From Betaproteobacteria bacterium (GTDB lineage: Bacteria; Pseudomonadota; Gammaproteobacteria; Burkholderiales; Usitatibacteraceae): 64,000 bases of DNA. Below are positions 7,900-16,041 of the stretch, one piece after another. The translations under genes and the position numbers were made by a program. The stretch is from the NCBI GenBank assembly GCA_016791265.1, contig JAEUMY010000004.1, positions 240,215-304,214 on the forward strand, given 5' to 3'. A model generated the notes under the pieces. That model was not told where the DNA came from and did no database searches. It saw only the letters and a program-made list of their open reading frames with translations. Numbering within the stretch: position 1 is the first letter of the stretch; each line of letters starts with the position of its first letter.

Positions 7900-10049
7900 A
7901 CATCACCGCATCATGCGGCGCCACGCTCGCCTCGGCCCTGCTCGCCGCGGCCCTCAGCGCATCGGCCATCGCCGCCGATGACAGCAAGAGCGCCGATCGG
8001 CCCGAGTGCAAAGACAGTGTGCCCAGCCGGGATCGGCCACGCGATTGCCCGCCCGCCAAATCGGCGGCTGCGTCCGCGAACCGGGATCCACCCGCAAGTC
8101 GAGCGCCGGGCGCCGGCGCAACTTCACCGCAGCCCGGCACGCCAGCCACACCGCCGGATCGTGTCGCGTCGCCACCCACCGCGAGTCCGCCGCCCGCTGC
8201 GCAGTCACCTGCTTCCAATCCACCTCCCCCGCTCACGACAGTCCCGCCCGCCGCGCCACCGCTCAGGAACACACGGTCGGCAACCCCACCCTTGAGCCCG
8301 CCCGCAACCGCGGCACCTTCCGCCCCGAACGTGTCGGCACCTGCCGCCAGGTCGGCTTCACCCTCAGCACCCGCCCCCGCTTCCCCACCACCGAGCGGGC
8401 CAGCAGGGCGCAGCGACGCGACGCCTCCTGCCGGCGAGTCGCGAGCCGGCACGCCGGAGGGTTCGAACTCAAGCGAGCGCCGCGCGGCGCCATCCCCTGC
8501 TACGCCACGCGAGACGACAACATCGCGCGAGGTGACACCGAGCGAGCGCCGGCCAGCAATGCAAGTGAACCCGCGTGAATCACTGCCAGACCCGTCGCGT
8601 CACACAGGGCGCGATGGCGGACTCGACGGCGGCCGAAACCGTACCGCCTCACCTCCCGCCGCGCGCGGACCCTCCGGCAGCGAACGACGGCCTGATGTTG
8701 ATTTCTCTCGAGTGCCATCGTCACCTGAGAACACGACCCGGACTCCGGCGATGTCCCTCCCGTCTGCGCCGCGCGCCGCGCCAACTCTGCCACCGCCGGC
8801 CATGTTCGCGCCAGCGCCCATCACCAGCGTGACTCCGCCGCCAGCCCTCATCCGGCCCGTGGAGCCGAGCAACCTACCCACAAGCGTCGCGCCGACGCCT
8901 GAGCCGCCGGGAGTCGCGACGCACCCACACGCGAGCGCCCCGCCTAAGAACGCATCCAAGAACCCGGCTGTGACCGTCGAGCCCGGTCAGGTGGTGCTGT
9001 TCTTTGCGACCGATGCCGAGGCGGAGCGCGCCCTCGCCGCATTGCCCCCAGGCAGCGCCCGCGTCGTCGACCGCGCACGCCTCGCCACACTCGGGGGCCA
9101 GGTGGTGACGCTCAAGTCGGCAAGCCATGCCGACGCCGCGCGTCTGCAAGAGCAGCTTCGCTTGCGGCTGCCGGACACGCCGAGCGACTTCCACTCACGC
9201 TATACGGCCTTTGGCGCGACCCGTCTCTATCACGCCGCGCAGATGCGGCTGCCGCCGCAAGATCCGGTTGCGAATATTCGCATCGGGATGGTGGATACCG
9301 CCGTGTCTGACCTTCCCGCATTCAAGGGCGCAAAGCTGTTCCGGCGACGATTTCTCGCGCCGGACGAGCGCGATGCGTCCGCGGGTCACGGCACCGCGAC
9401 GGCGGCGCTGCTCGTCGCCGAGTCAATGCCCAATGGATTCTCCGGCGTGGCGCGGGGCGCGACGCTGCTGGCGGCCAATGTCTTCCATCAGGTGGACGAT
9501 GCCGCAGTCACCAACACGGCGAGTCTGGCTCGCGCCCTCGACTGGCTGGCCGAGGAGAACACGCGGGTCATCAATCTGAGCCTAGGCGGCTCGGGTGATC
9601 GCATCATGGCGGAGATCGTGCGCCGGCTGCTGGATCGAGGCATCGTGCTGGTGGCCGCGGGCGGCAATGGCGGACCCGAAGGCACGCCTGTCTTCCCGGC
9701 CGCCTATCCGGGCGTGATCGCCGTCGCGGCGGTGGACGCCTCCGGTCAAGCGTATGCCAATGGCACGCGCGGCGCCTATCTCGCCATCGCGGCGCCGGGG
9801 GTGGACCTCTGGGTGCCTGACAGCGAAGTCGGACGCTATGTGACCGGCACATCGCATGCCGCCGCCCTCGTGGCAGGTGTTGCCGCCCGCCTCATTGCGC
9901 AGCACCGTGAGTTGACCGCATCGCAAGTGCGAGAGCATCTCTGCCGCTCGGCCCTTGATCTGGGCCCACCGGGCACCGACTCGGTATTCGGCTGCGGTCT
10001 GCTGCAGTGGCCGGCCTCCTCGCCCATCATGGTCGAGTCGCGCCGATAG
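7896..10049 (+). CDS. secreted S8 subtilisin-like serine protease with proline-rich linker
   Basis: Exported protease of 717 residues starting at a GTG that overlaps the anti-sigma stop. Signal peptide (about 1-27), then a low-complexity Pro/Ala/Ser stretch to about residue 370, then a small domain (VVLFFATDAEAERALAALP) of prodomain character. The S8 catalytic domain follows with Asp467 (GMVDTAV), His498 (GHGTA), oxyanion Asn591 (AGGNGG) and Ser653 (GTSHAAA). All four are intact, so it should be active. Two Cys near the C-terminus may bond. The operon sigma / anti-sigma / protease suggests that the protease is output and possibly sensor of the pathway. The linker could span the cell wall or surface layer. 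Confidence 0.92.
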   Translation: MNITASCGATLASALLAAALSASAIAADDSKSADRPECKDSVPSRDRPRDCPPAKSAAASANRDPPASRAPGAGATSPQPGTPATPPDRVASPPTASPPPAAQSPASNPPPPLTTVPPAAPPLRNTRSATPPLSPPATAAPSAPNVSAPAARSASPSAPAPASPPPSGPAGRSDATPPAGESRAGTPEGSNSSERRAAPSPATPRETTTSREVTPSERRPAMQVNPRESLPDPSRHTGRDGGLDGGRNRTASPPAARGPSGSERRPDVDFSRVPSSPENTTRTPAMSLPSAPRAAPTLPPPAMFAPAPITSVTPPPALIRPVEPSNLPTSVAPTPEPPGVATHPHASAPPKNASKNPAVTVEPGQVVLFFATDAEAERALAALPPGSARVVDRARLATLGGQVVTLKSASHADAARLQEQLRLRLPDTPSDFHSRYTAFGATRLYHAAQMRLPPQDPVANIRIGMVDTAVSDLPAFKGAKLFRRRFLAPDERDASAGHGTATAALLVAESMPNGFSGVARGATLLAANVFHQVDDAAVTNTASLARALDWLAEENTRVINLSLGGSGDRIMAEIVRRLLDRGIVLVAAGGNGGPEGTPVFPAAYPGVIAVAAVDASGQAYANGTRGAYLAIAAPGVDLWVPDSEVGRYVTGTSHAAALVAGVAARLIAQHRELTASQVREHLCRSALDLGPPGTDSVFGCGLLQWPASSPIMVESRR
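9270..9281. repeat. GCGAATATTCGC palindrome, perfect copy
   Basis: In the subtilase gene; encodes ANIR a few residues before the catalytic Asp467. Confidence 0.9.
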
Positions 10050-10092
10050 AGACGCCGAGGCGGAGATCGCCGTCAAATTGGCGTTGGCGAAT

Positions 10093-10118
10093 AGAACCAT
10101 GAGGCGCTTTCGCCCGAC
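10093..10118 (+). promoter_or_regulatory. ECF-type promoter, one mismatch
   Basis: AGAACC, 16 bases, CGAC. Lies 145 bases before the gene at 10264, farther than the other sites. Confidence 0.45.
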
Positions 10119-10263
10119 CCAACGCTGGGACCATCCCCGGTCTTGATGTGCTCACACGCACGCCAGGACAACCGTCTCGATCGGGGCGGGGATTTTTCGG
10201 CCTCACGGCGAGCGCGCCATGTTGGTGCGGCTGGGTCGGGCCGCCTAGACAAGGAGACGCGGC

Positions 10264-11001
10264 ATGACGACGGCATCGGGCTTTGGGGGGGCATTCTTGG
10301 GCAGGGTGGACCTGAAGTCGGAGGTCATGAACCGGCTTCGCGACCGGTCGCGCGGTCCGCTTCCCCCGCCACGCTTGGGAGACATGTGCGAGTCCATTGC
10401 CATCAAGACTTTCCTGCCCGGTGAAGGCGACGTGGCATTGGGCTGGCCGCAGGACGTGCTGGACCTGGTCGACACGCTCGCATCGGGACAGGACAACGCC
10501 ACCGCTTGCGCGTTCGTCGAGGACGTGGTCTCCGGGACACCCATCGGTGCGACGCTTGATCACCTTCCCGCCGCATATTTGCTGAAGCTTTTGGAAGATC
10601 CGGCAGTCGGCGCGATTCGCTTGTCGCGCGATCGCGGTGGCGCCGCAGACACCTTGCTGTGCAAGATCGCGGAAGAGTTGCGCAATTGGCGCGTTGGCAG
10701 ATCGCCATCCAGCGGTCAATGGAACGCCCTGAAGGCGGACGCATACGCGCAACTCACTCTCGCGAGCGCGCCTGCGCAGGCGCCACGCAAACACTTCACG
10801 GCGTTGCTCGCGCGAAGCATCGTCGATTTCGACGTGACCCAGGCCACTCGTTGGGCGTGCCAGCTCGCGACTGCTTGCGCCAATGAAGTTGCGCAAGACC
10901 CCAACATCGCGGCGACCCGCATGCGCAATTGGCAGATCCGCGAATTCCTCAACCTCATTCAAAACCATGACGCGGTGAAGACCGTCCCCGCATTCAGCTG
11001 A
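10264..11001 (+). CDS. uncharacterised 245-residue protein
   Basis: I do not recognise a family. No signal peptide or membrane segment is visible; the protein seems cytosolic and mainly helical, with several Trp and a C-terminal helix-rich part (WACQLATACANEVAQDP). The middle contains LDHLPAAYLLKLLEDP. The start is well supported: AAGGAG lies seven bases upstream of the ATG. It stands alone between the subtilase operon and a terminator; the preceding 214 bases hold only a weak ECF-type promoter. Confidence 0.75.
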   Translation: MTTASGFGGAFLGRVDLKSEVMNRLRDRSRGPLPPPRLGDMCESIAIKTFLPGEGDVALGWPQDVLDLVDTLASGQDNATACAFVEDVVSGTPIGATLDHLPAAYLLKLLEDPAVGAIRLSRDRGGAADTLLCKIAEELRNWRVGRSPSSGQWNALKADAYAQLTLASAPAQAPRKHFTALLARSIVDFDVTQATRWACQLATACANEVAQDPNIAATRMRNWQIREFLNLIQNHDAVKTVPAFS

Positions 11002-11021
11002 TATCGAGAGGCTGCAAAAGC

Positions 11022-11059
11022 AAAGGCCCCATGCGAATATTCGCGAGGGGCTTTTTTTT
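11022..11059 (+). terminator. rho-independent terminator with palindrome in its loop
   Basis: GCCCC (11026-11030) pairs with GGGGC (11047-11051), followed by eight T (11052-11059), with A residues on the other side that could extend it. The loop contains GCGAATATTCGC. Confidence 0.85.
11033..11044. repeat. GCGAATATTCGC palindrome, perfect copy
   Basis: Occupies the loop of the terminator after the gene at 10264. Confidence 0.9.
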
Positions 11060-11061
11060 GC

Positions 11062-11195
11062 CTAGGGCCTGTTAACACTACCTGGGCGCATCGGCGATCA
11101 GGGCGGATAGTCCTCAATCTGCTCGTACTGGGCTTGAGTCACTTCCATGCCCAAATCGTATCGCCAATCCAACCATTGGTGTTAGCGGCCCCTAG
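11062..11195. mobile_element. possible MITE-like remnant
   Basis: Left end CTAGGGCCTGTTAACACT (11062-11079) is roughly matched, inverted, by the right end at 11178-11195 (reverse complement CTAGGGGCCGCTAACACC). The left end also resembles the arms of the element at 11885-11997. No ORF inside. The match is imperfect and the call tentative. Confidence 0.4.
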
Positions 11196-11738
11196 TCAAG
11201 GTGTCGTTTTGCCGATTCTACGGAAATGCTCTCCGACATCGCGTCCCAGCACGGGAACAAATGCTGCCTGTGGCCCCTCTTCGATCATTATCTTGAGATC
11301 ACCAGTCATTTTCCCAATGCCCAGGTGAAGTTGTCCGTTTACCAACAACGGCATACCACCAAACAGGAAAATCGAATTCAAGCGAGGCGTATGAAGTGTC
11401 ATTGGTGAAGCGCCGACAGTTCCGCTGGCAATTTTCCGCGTGCCAAGCAGTACATCGAACGAAGCGCCGTCAGCGGAAATGAACGCGCCCTTCAATTGCA
11501 CATTCTCCGCATCTTTGATGAATGCGGTCCAGTTCGATACCAGCTTCTGCGAAACAGGCTTCGTCAGCGTAAACATGTTTGTTTTGACGTCGTAAGATTC
11601 GATCCCGCTTTCGTCGAAGAGTATTGTTCCATTTGAGAGTCGAACGGAAAATTGATCGGCAGCCATAGCAGAAGTCGATCCCATGCAAGAGGTGAAGACA
11701 ATAAACAACAAGCACGCAAAATAGCTTGAATTACTCAT
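11196..11738 (-). CDS. secreted protein of unknown function, low GC
   Basis: A 180-residue protein with a signal peptide (cut after about residue 26, AMA). The mature part is beta-rich (FSVRLSNGTILFDESGIESYDV...) with no cysteine and no motif I recognise. Base composition is clearly more AT-rich than any neighbour, codon choice differs, and the gene lacks the local ECF-type promoter. Its stop codon abuts one inverted-repeat element and a second one lies upstream, so recent acquisition is likely. Confidence 0.75.
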   Translation of the reverse strand: MSNSSYFACLLFIVFTSCMGSTSAMAADQFSVRLSNGTILFDESGIESYDVKTNMFTLTKPVSQKLVSNWTAFIKDAENVQLKGAFISADGASFDVLLGTRKIASGTVGASPMTLHTPRLNSIFLFGGMPLLVNGQLHLGIGKMTGDLKIMIEEGPQAAFVPVLGRDVGEHFRRIGKTTP

Positions 11739-11884
11739 GCCAATATTCCGATCTGTCCTGTTTGAGTCGCAAAGTCTAGAGTGAAGAAACTGAATCCAAA
11801 TGGAGCATGCGCAAAAACCGATGCGAGACGTTATCCCTACGGCAGCAATTGGAATCGCGAAGTAGCTCTCGTTGCTGTAGCCAC

Positions 11885-11997
11885 CAGGGCCTGATCACAC
11901 TAATTTCATACCCCACGCTGGGACGTGGTGGGCGCCTTGCGCTCATCCCGGCACGAGGACAACGAAAGGGGTACGAGACTAGTGTGAACAAGCCCTG
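11885..11997. mobile_element. MITE-like element with 30-base terminal inverted repeats
   Basis: Arms 11885-11914 and 11968-11997 match in 25 of 30 positions when inverted; the outer ends read CAGGGCCTG and CAGGGCTTG. The 53-base interior has no ORF. Together with 11062-11195 it brackets the low-GC gene. No transposase is present. Confidence 0.65.
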
Positions 11998-12024
11998 GAA
12001 GCCTCCAAAATCGAAACCTCCAAA

Positions 12025-13545
12025 TCAGAGATAGGGCACGCCCTTCGGTCCTTCGATTTCCATGACCAGCTTGTAGCGAATCCAGCCAAGGGGGCCAAGT
12101 ACACCCCAGTGCACGTCGGCGCCGATCAGGTCCGGACCACTCGCGTTGGACAACCATGGCACCGGCCCGGTCGTGGTTCCCACCAGGTTGAAGTCGGCCC
12201 CGGAATCGGCCATCGTGAGCTTCACCGATTTCGCGTACCAGCCATTCTTGAGCGGCAGCCTGAACTTGTCTGTACCGGTGATCCCGAAGGGCGGCACGGG
12301 CAACAGCTTGCGATCCAAGCACACCGTGGCGCCGCAGACGCCACTCCCATATGACGATGAGCCGGTTGAAACATGCTTCTCATAGGTGCCAACGCTGGGC
12401 GTGGACGCTTGCTGCAGCTCCGTCATCAAAAGCATCACGCTCACGCGCTTGGCGACGAGGTTGACGCTCTTGTCCACGCTCTTCACTCCACCTGGCGTCA
12501 CCACCTGCAACGCCAACATCTGGTCAGGCGCACCCGTCACATCGGCCGGCAGCGAGACCTGAATGGCGGCGTCATTCCATGAATTGACAAGTAGCTTAAC
12601 CGTCTGATTGGGTTGGTTGTTGAAGGTGCCTTTCACCAGCACGTCGCCCACCGAAGGGCCGAATCCGCAACCACTGATGCCAAGTGGTGCGCTGTTGCCC
12701 AGGTTGCCCGAAAGACTGTTGATCGTGGGCACGCCACAAGCAGGAGGTGACTTGATCGAGAAGCTGGGCGGCGGGTTGACCACGCCTGCGGGGATGCTGA
12801 GTCGATCCGGCTGGGCGACACCCGCGGGCGAATTCACGCCGCCGGCGGCTGGCGCACCCGCAGGCGCCGGCTTTGCGACCACCACGAGCTTTCCGTCGCT
12901 GCCGGCAGGCAGGCTGAAACAGCCTGCTGTGGCCGCGATGCCTTGGCCGGGCGCCAGCGCATGCGCAATGATCCAGGTACCAACCTCGGTCGGTGTGAAC
13001 GACGCCTTGCGCGGCCAAGGCGCATCCGCCGCGAGTTCCGCGCCCAGCACCTGCGCCGCGCCACCGCTTGGCGGGGTCACGCGAATATTCGCCTTTCCCG
13101 GACAAACACCCGCGCCATCGATCACGATGTCGACGCTCTTCCCAGTCTCGACAGGATTGGGTGTGGCCGACACCTTGGCGACCTTGCCCGGCCAGACGAC
13201 CTTGACGTTGCCGGAATGGCTACCGCATTGCTCGGCCTGGCTTGGCCCCAGGATGGTCTTCACAACGGGAAAGAACGTCTTGGCATCCGCATATTTGTGC
13301 GTGGCCTGCAGATTCTTGTTGCCCACGACGGGGCCGAAGTCCCACTGCGCGATGACATCTTTCTGCCCATCGCCCCAATTGACTTCGATGTTCTTGCACA
13401 GTCCCTGGCCTTTCACGGTGAGCTGCACAACTTCGTTGGTGAAGTACTGGGGCTTGTCGAAAATCAGCGGCGGGGCCAGCCCGTTGGCGCTGGCCGCGCC
13501 GGCCGCCAGCAACAGCGCGGCGACGATTCCTTGATTCAGTTTCAT
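12025..13545 (-). CDS. secreted multi-domain Ig/PKD/TIG-like protein
   Basis: A 506-residue exported protein of unknown role. The start at 13545 has AAAGGA eight bases upstream and yields a signal peptide ending AASA; a start five codons earlier is possible. Domains: an Ig/PKD-like module (residues about 25-115, with one central Cys and NWGDGQ), a second Ig-like module starting VAKVSATPNPVETGKSVDI with Cys in GVCPG, a Pro/Ala-rich hinge, a TIG/IPT-like domain (PTINSLSGNLG ... GCGFGP) and a C-terminal domain ending in an aromatic-rich strand. It follows the coiled-coil gene at 13594-14022 by 48 bases and should be transcribed with it. Confidence 0.85.
   Translation of the reverse strand: MKLNQGIVAALLLAAGAASANGLAPPLIFDKPQYFTNEVVQLTVKGQGLCKNIEVNWGDGQKDVIAQWDFGPVVGNKNLQATHKYADAKTFFPVVKTILGPSQAEQCGSHSGNVKVVWPGKVAKVSATPNPVETGKSVDIVIDGAGVCPGKANIRVTPPSGGAAQVLGAELAADAPWPRKASFTPTEVGTWIIAHALAPGQGIAATAGCFSLPAGSDGKLVVVAKPAPAGAPAAGGVNSPAGVAQPDRLSIPAGVVNPPPSFSIKSPPACGVPTINSLSGNLGNSAPLGISGCGFGPSVGDVLVKGTFNNQPNQTVKLLVNSWNDAAIQVSLPADVTGAPDQMLALQVVTPGGVKSVDKSVNLVAKRVSVMLLMTELQQASTPSVGTYEKHVSTGSSSYGSGVCGATVCLDRKLLPVPPFGITGTDKFRLPLKNGWYAKSVKLTMADSGADFNLVGTTTGPVPWLSNASGPDLIGADVHWGVLGPLGWIRYKLVMEIEGPKGVPYL
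13081..13092. repeat. GCGAATATTCGC palindrome, perfect copy
   Basis: In the preceding gene; encodes ANIR of KANIRVTPP. Confidence 0.9.
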
Positions 13546-13593
13546 TCGAAATCCTTTCATGAAAGGACGGCACGTCCGTCCGATTCGAACGCG

Positions 13594-14022
13594 TCAGAAG
13601 GGCGAGCCGGCGCCAGCCTTCGGCGCGCCAGTCGAGCCCTTGGGATTGCCAAACGAGGGGCCGGGAACCACGACGGTCTTCTCGATGTTGTAGACGTCCT
13701 TCACCTTGGTGACACCGTGATCCACCGAGTAGATGAACACTTCGTGGGTATGGTCCTTGAGCGCTTGCACCGTGGCTTTCGTCTGCGTGTTGTCGGCGGC
13801 GAGATTGCCGAGCTGCTGCTGCGCCTTCGCCAGGGCGGACTCGAGTGCCGCGAACTTCTTCTCCAGGCTGGCCAGACGACCTTCGGCAAGGTTCAACCTG
13901 CTGCTCACTTCAGTCGCTGAAATCGCGGACGACGCAGGGCTGCCGGGCAACTGAAGATGGGGGGTTTGGGCGTGAGCCTGCACACTGACCAGCAGCAGCG
14001 CACAAGCCAGATGTCTTTTCAT
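13594..14022 (-). CDS. secreted coiled-coil protein
   Basis: A 142-residue exported protein. The ATG at 14022 has AGGAGA upstream and starts a signal peptide ending AHA. Residues about 38-90 form heptads (LASLEKKFAALESALAKAQQ) typical of a trimeric or dimeric coil. These lead into KDHTHEVFIYSVDHG, whose HTH triplet recalls metal-binding HxH sites in trimeric fibres, then a Gly/Pro tail. A fibre or stalk role is inference. First gene of the minus-strand unit driven from the divergent promoter pair at 14.1 kb. Confidence 0.8.
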   Translation of the reverse strand: MKRHLACALLLVSVQAHAQTPHLQLPGSPASSAISATEVSSRLNLAEGRLASLEKKFAALESALAKAQQQLGNLAADNTQTKATVQALKDHTHEVFIYSVDHGVTKVKDVYNIEKTVVVPGPSFGNPKGSTGAPKAGAGSPF

Positions 14023-14098
14023 GACAGTCTTCTCCTTGATGTTTGCCAACGTGACCGACACATGACTTGGCGACAAGTGCATCGGTGGCTGGATCTGT

Positions 14099-14124
14099 GT
14101 CGGCGACGCCGCATCGGTGGTTCA
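14099..14124 (-). promoter_or_regulatory. ECF-type promoter, exact motif
   Basis: On the minus strand: TGAACC (14124-14119), 16 bases, CGAC (14102-14099). Its -35 is one arm of a perfect 10-bp inverted repeat (14115-14124 / 14137-14146) shared with the divergent promoter. Confidence 0.75.
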
Positions 14125-14136
14125 TCTCGAATGGGT

Positions 14137-14162
14137 TGAACCACCGCGCCGCGCCGCGCGAC
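14137..14162 (+). promoter_or_regulatory. ECF-type promoter, exact motif
   Basis: TGAACC (14137-14142), 16 bases, CGAC (14159-14162), only 8 bases before the ATG at 14171, so the transcript would be almost leaderless. Confidence 0.7.
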
Positions 14163-14170
14163 AGAGCGTC

Positions 14171-14707
14171 ATGAATCGTCTTCGCCTCCCCGTCCTGTCT
14201 GTGCTTGCCGCGCCCATCGTCATGAGCCTGGCGCCGACCGCCGCCCTGGCCCAGGCCCTGCCGAAACCACTTCCCAGCATCGTCAGCGTGGGTCAGCTAT
14301 CGGCAAAGGGGCTGGCCCCGGCCTTGCCCGCCTCCGTGCCCACGACGGAATTGAAGGCGTCGGGCGTCGCAATGGTGCTGCCGTCGGGGATCAACACGAC
14401 TCAACTTGCCGCGACAGGCGTGGCCGTCTTGCTGCCCGAGAGCATCAGCACAGCGCAGCTGGCGGCGACCGGCATGCTGCCGACGATTCCCGCGTCGCTC
14501 AGCACGCCTCAGCTCATCGCCACGGGAACCAGTACCAGTGTGCCGCCCGGTCTGCCGGCATCACTCAACGCGACGGAACTCAAGGCGACGGGTCTTGCGG
14601 TCGTGCTGCCCGACAGCGTATCCACCGCCCAACTCAGCGCATCCGGTCTTGCTCCGGTGCTGCCCAACACCGTCAACACTCAGGCGCTCAGCGCCTTCAG
14701 GCTTTGA
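14171..14707 (+). CDS. secreted protein of 18-residue tandem repeats
   Basis: A 178-residue protein: signal peptide to about residue 28, then roughly eight consecutive copies of an 18-residue unit, LPxSxxTxxLxATGxAxx. Examples are LPSGINTTQLAATGVAVL and LPDSVSTAQLSASGLAPV. The regular Leu/Pro/Gly spacing predicts a solenoid or fibrous rod. There is no cysteine and no enzyme motif. A protein of comparable simplicity but 41-residue period is encoded at 24361. It starts a four-gene unit that includes the regulator at 16042. Confidence 0.82.
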   Translation: MNRLRLPVLSVLAAPIVMSLAPTAALAQALPKPLPSIVSVGQLSAKGLAPALPASVPTTELKASGVAMVLPSGINTTQLAATGVAVLLPESISTAQLAATGMLPTIPASLSTPQLIATGTSTSVPPGLPASLNATELKATGLAVVLPDSVSTAQLSASGLAPVLPNTVNTQALSAFRL

Positions 14708-14745
14708 CGATCTTCACAAACCCCGCAACGAAGGAGACACCCACT

Positions 14746-15162
14746 ATGAAACCGATCCCCATTCGCATCGTCTTGGCAACGCTGCTGTCAATGTTCAGCC
14801 TGCTGGCCCACGCGGACAAGACGATCACATTCAATGTCCCCGTGAAACTGGAGAAGATGGATCCACTGGTCAACGGCGTGTTTGTCATGTGCAGTGTGAG
14901 CGGCGGCGCCGCGAATCCTGGCTGGCAAATCATCAAGACCTCCATGGCCACGACCACGCCAGTCGTCAATCAGGCTTACACCGGCATCATCAGCGTCCCC
15001 CTGACCATACCCACCGCGGATCTGGGCAAGCCTGCGACCTGGTCGTGCGCACTCCGCCTCACTACCGCCACCACGCCGACGGGCGTCGGTCTCAATACCG
15101 CCGGCGTCGCGTGGTCCACCGTCGCCGCCGGCTCGGTAGGACAGGTGAGCGGGAATTTCTAG
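14746..15162 (+). CDS. small secreted protein, paralogue of the one at 25016
   Basis: A 138-residue exported protein; ATG at 14746 with AAGGAG upstream, leader ending AHA. The mature domain begins KTITFNVPVKLEKMDP, has Cys in VMCSV and WSCAL, and contains YTGIISVPLTIPT. The protein at 25016 has the same layout (HTINFTVQLSISKLDP, YTGPLSVPVTIPT, WQC). In both places it follows a repeat-protein gene, so the pairing is conserved. Probably a single beta-sandwich domain with one disulfide. Function unknown. Confidence 0.82.
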   Translation: MKPIPIRIVLATLLSMFSLLAHADKTITFNVPVKLEKMDPLVNGVFVMCSVSGGAANPGWQIIKTSMATTTPVVNQAYTGIISVPLTIPTADLGKPATWSCALRLTTATTPTGVGLNTAGVAWSTVAAGSVGQVSGNF

Positions 15163-15209
15163 CAACCGCGTCCCCTCGCGATCCCTTTTCATCACCATAA
15201 GGAGCTTTC

Positions 15210-15968
15210 ATGAACACCCTCCGACTCACCCGGCTCGCCAGATTGATGCTGGCGACATTGAGTGCAGCCAGCCTGACCGTGCCGGCCTGGGCCTCGGCGA
15301 CCAATTCTGGGCCTTCAATGGCCAAGCCCAAACTCAAGTCCATCCAACTTGACAAGACGAGCTACAAGCCTGGCGATCAGCTCGGGCTCACCGTCGTCTT
15401 CGAAGGCAAGCAGTGCGTCTTCAATCTTGAATTCAGCAAGCCTGGCGGCGCACCCAAGTCAATCGGCTATTTCTTCAACAATGCGAATGAACTGGAGTTC
15501 AAGTCCTCAGGCACCACGAACTACTATGATCTCGACGAAGGTAGCTATCAGCTCAAGGCTCTGCCACACACCAATCCCGGCGTGGCCGGGGCCGGCGCAC
15601 CAGGTTGTGAGGGCGGTCCGGTGCAAACCCGCTTCACCGTTCAGGCCCCGCAGAAAACCCTGCCCGCCATCAATGTCGGCGCAGGCACGAGCAGCAGCAA
15701 TGGGGCGAGCGCCCCTCCGGGCAACAGCCCGGCCACCGACAAGGCGTTGAACTTCTTGAAACCGGGGGATAAGGGAGCAAGCGCCCCTCCCGGCAACAGC
15801 CCAGCCACCGACAAGGCGTTGAATTTCTTGAAACCGGGAGATCCCAGTGACCCGAAGTCAGGCTTGCCGACCGATCCGAAGCCACGCCCCAGCGAAGGCG
15901 CTCCGGTCCCTCTGAAACCAGGCGGAAAGGCGGCCGACCCGCCGAGCGCGAAAGCACCCGGAAAGTAA
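15210..15968 (+). CDS. secreted Ig-like protein with duplicated 24-residue segment
   Basis: A 252-residue exported protein (AAGGAG before the ATG; leader ending AWA). Residues about 40-150 form an Ig-like module that opens LKSIQLDKTSYKPGDQLGL with Cys in KQCVFNLEF, the pattern shared by many proteins of this locus. The C-terminal 95 residues are low-complexity Pro/Gly/Lys and contain two near-identical 24-residue copies beginning GASAPPGNSPATDKALNFL. The tail could bind peptidoglycan or polysaccharide, but nothing proves it. Confidence 0.82.
   Translation: MNTLRLTRLARLMLATLSAASLTVPAWASATNSGPSMAKPKLKSIQLDKTSYKPGDQLGLTVVFEGKQCVFNLEFSKPGGAPKSIGYFFNNANELEFKSSGTTNYYDLDEGSYQLKALPHTNPGVAGAGAPGCEGGPVQTRFTVQAPQKTLPAINVGAGTSSSNGASAPPGNSPATDKALNFLKPGDKGASAPPGNSPATDKALNFLKPGDPSDPKSGLPTDPKPRPSEGAPVPLKPGGKAADPPSAKAPGK
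15705..15848 (+). repeat. 72-base direct repeat, two copies
   Basis: Copies 15705-15776 and 15777-15848 lie head to tail inside the preceding gene and differ by a few bases, mostly silent; the second copy diverges toward its end. Recent in-frame duplication. Confidence 0.85.
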
Positions 15969-16041
15969 GCCGACGCCGAGCAGTCCAGGCACAACGCCCA
16001 AGGACGCCCCAATCGGAGTCGACTCTTTCCATGGCCGCATC

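Noticed and set aside
14250..14700. CRISPR-like array because of 54-base periodicity
   Set aside because: The period is in frame, the units vary freely at third positions and encode a signal-peptide protein; no constant repeat with unique spacers.
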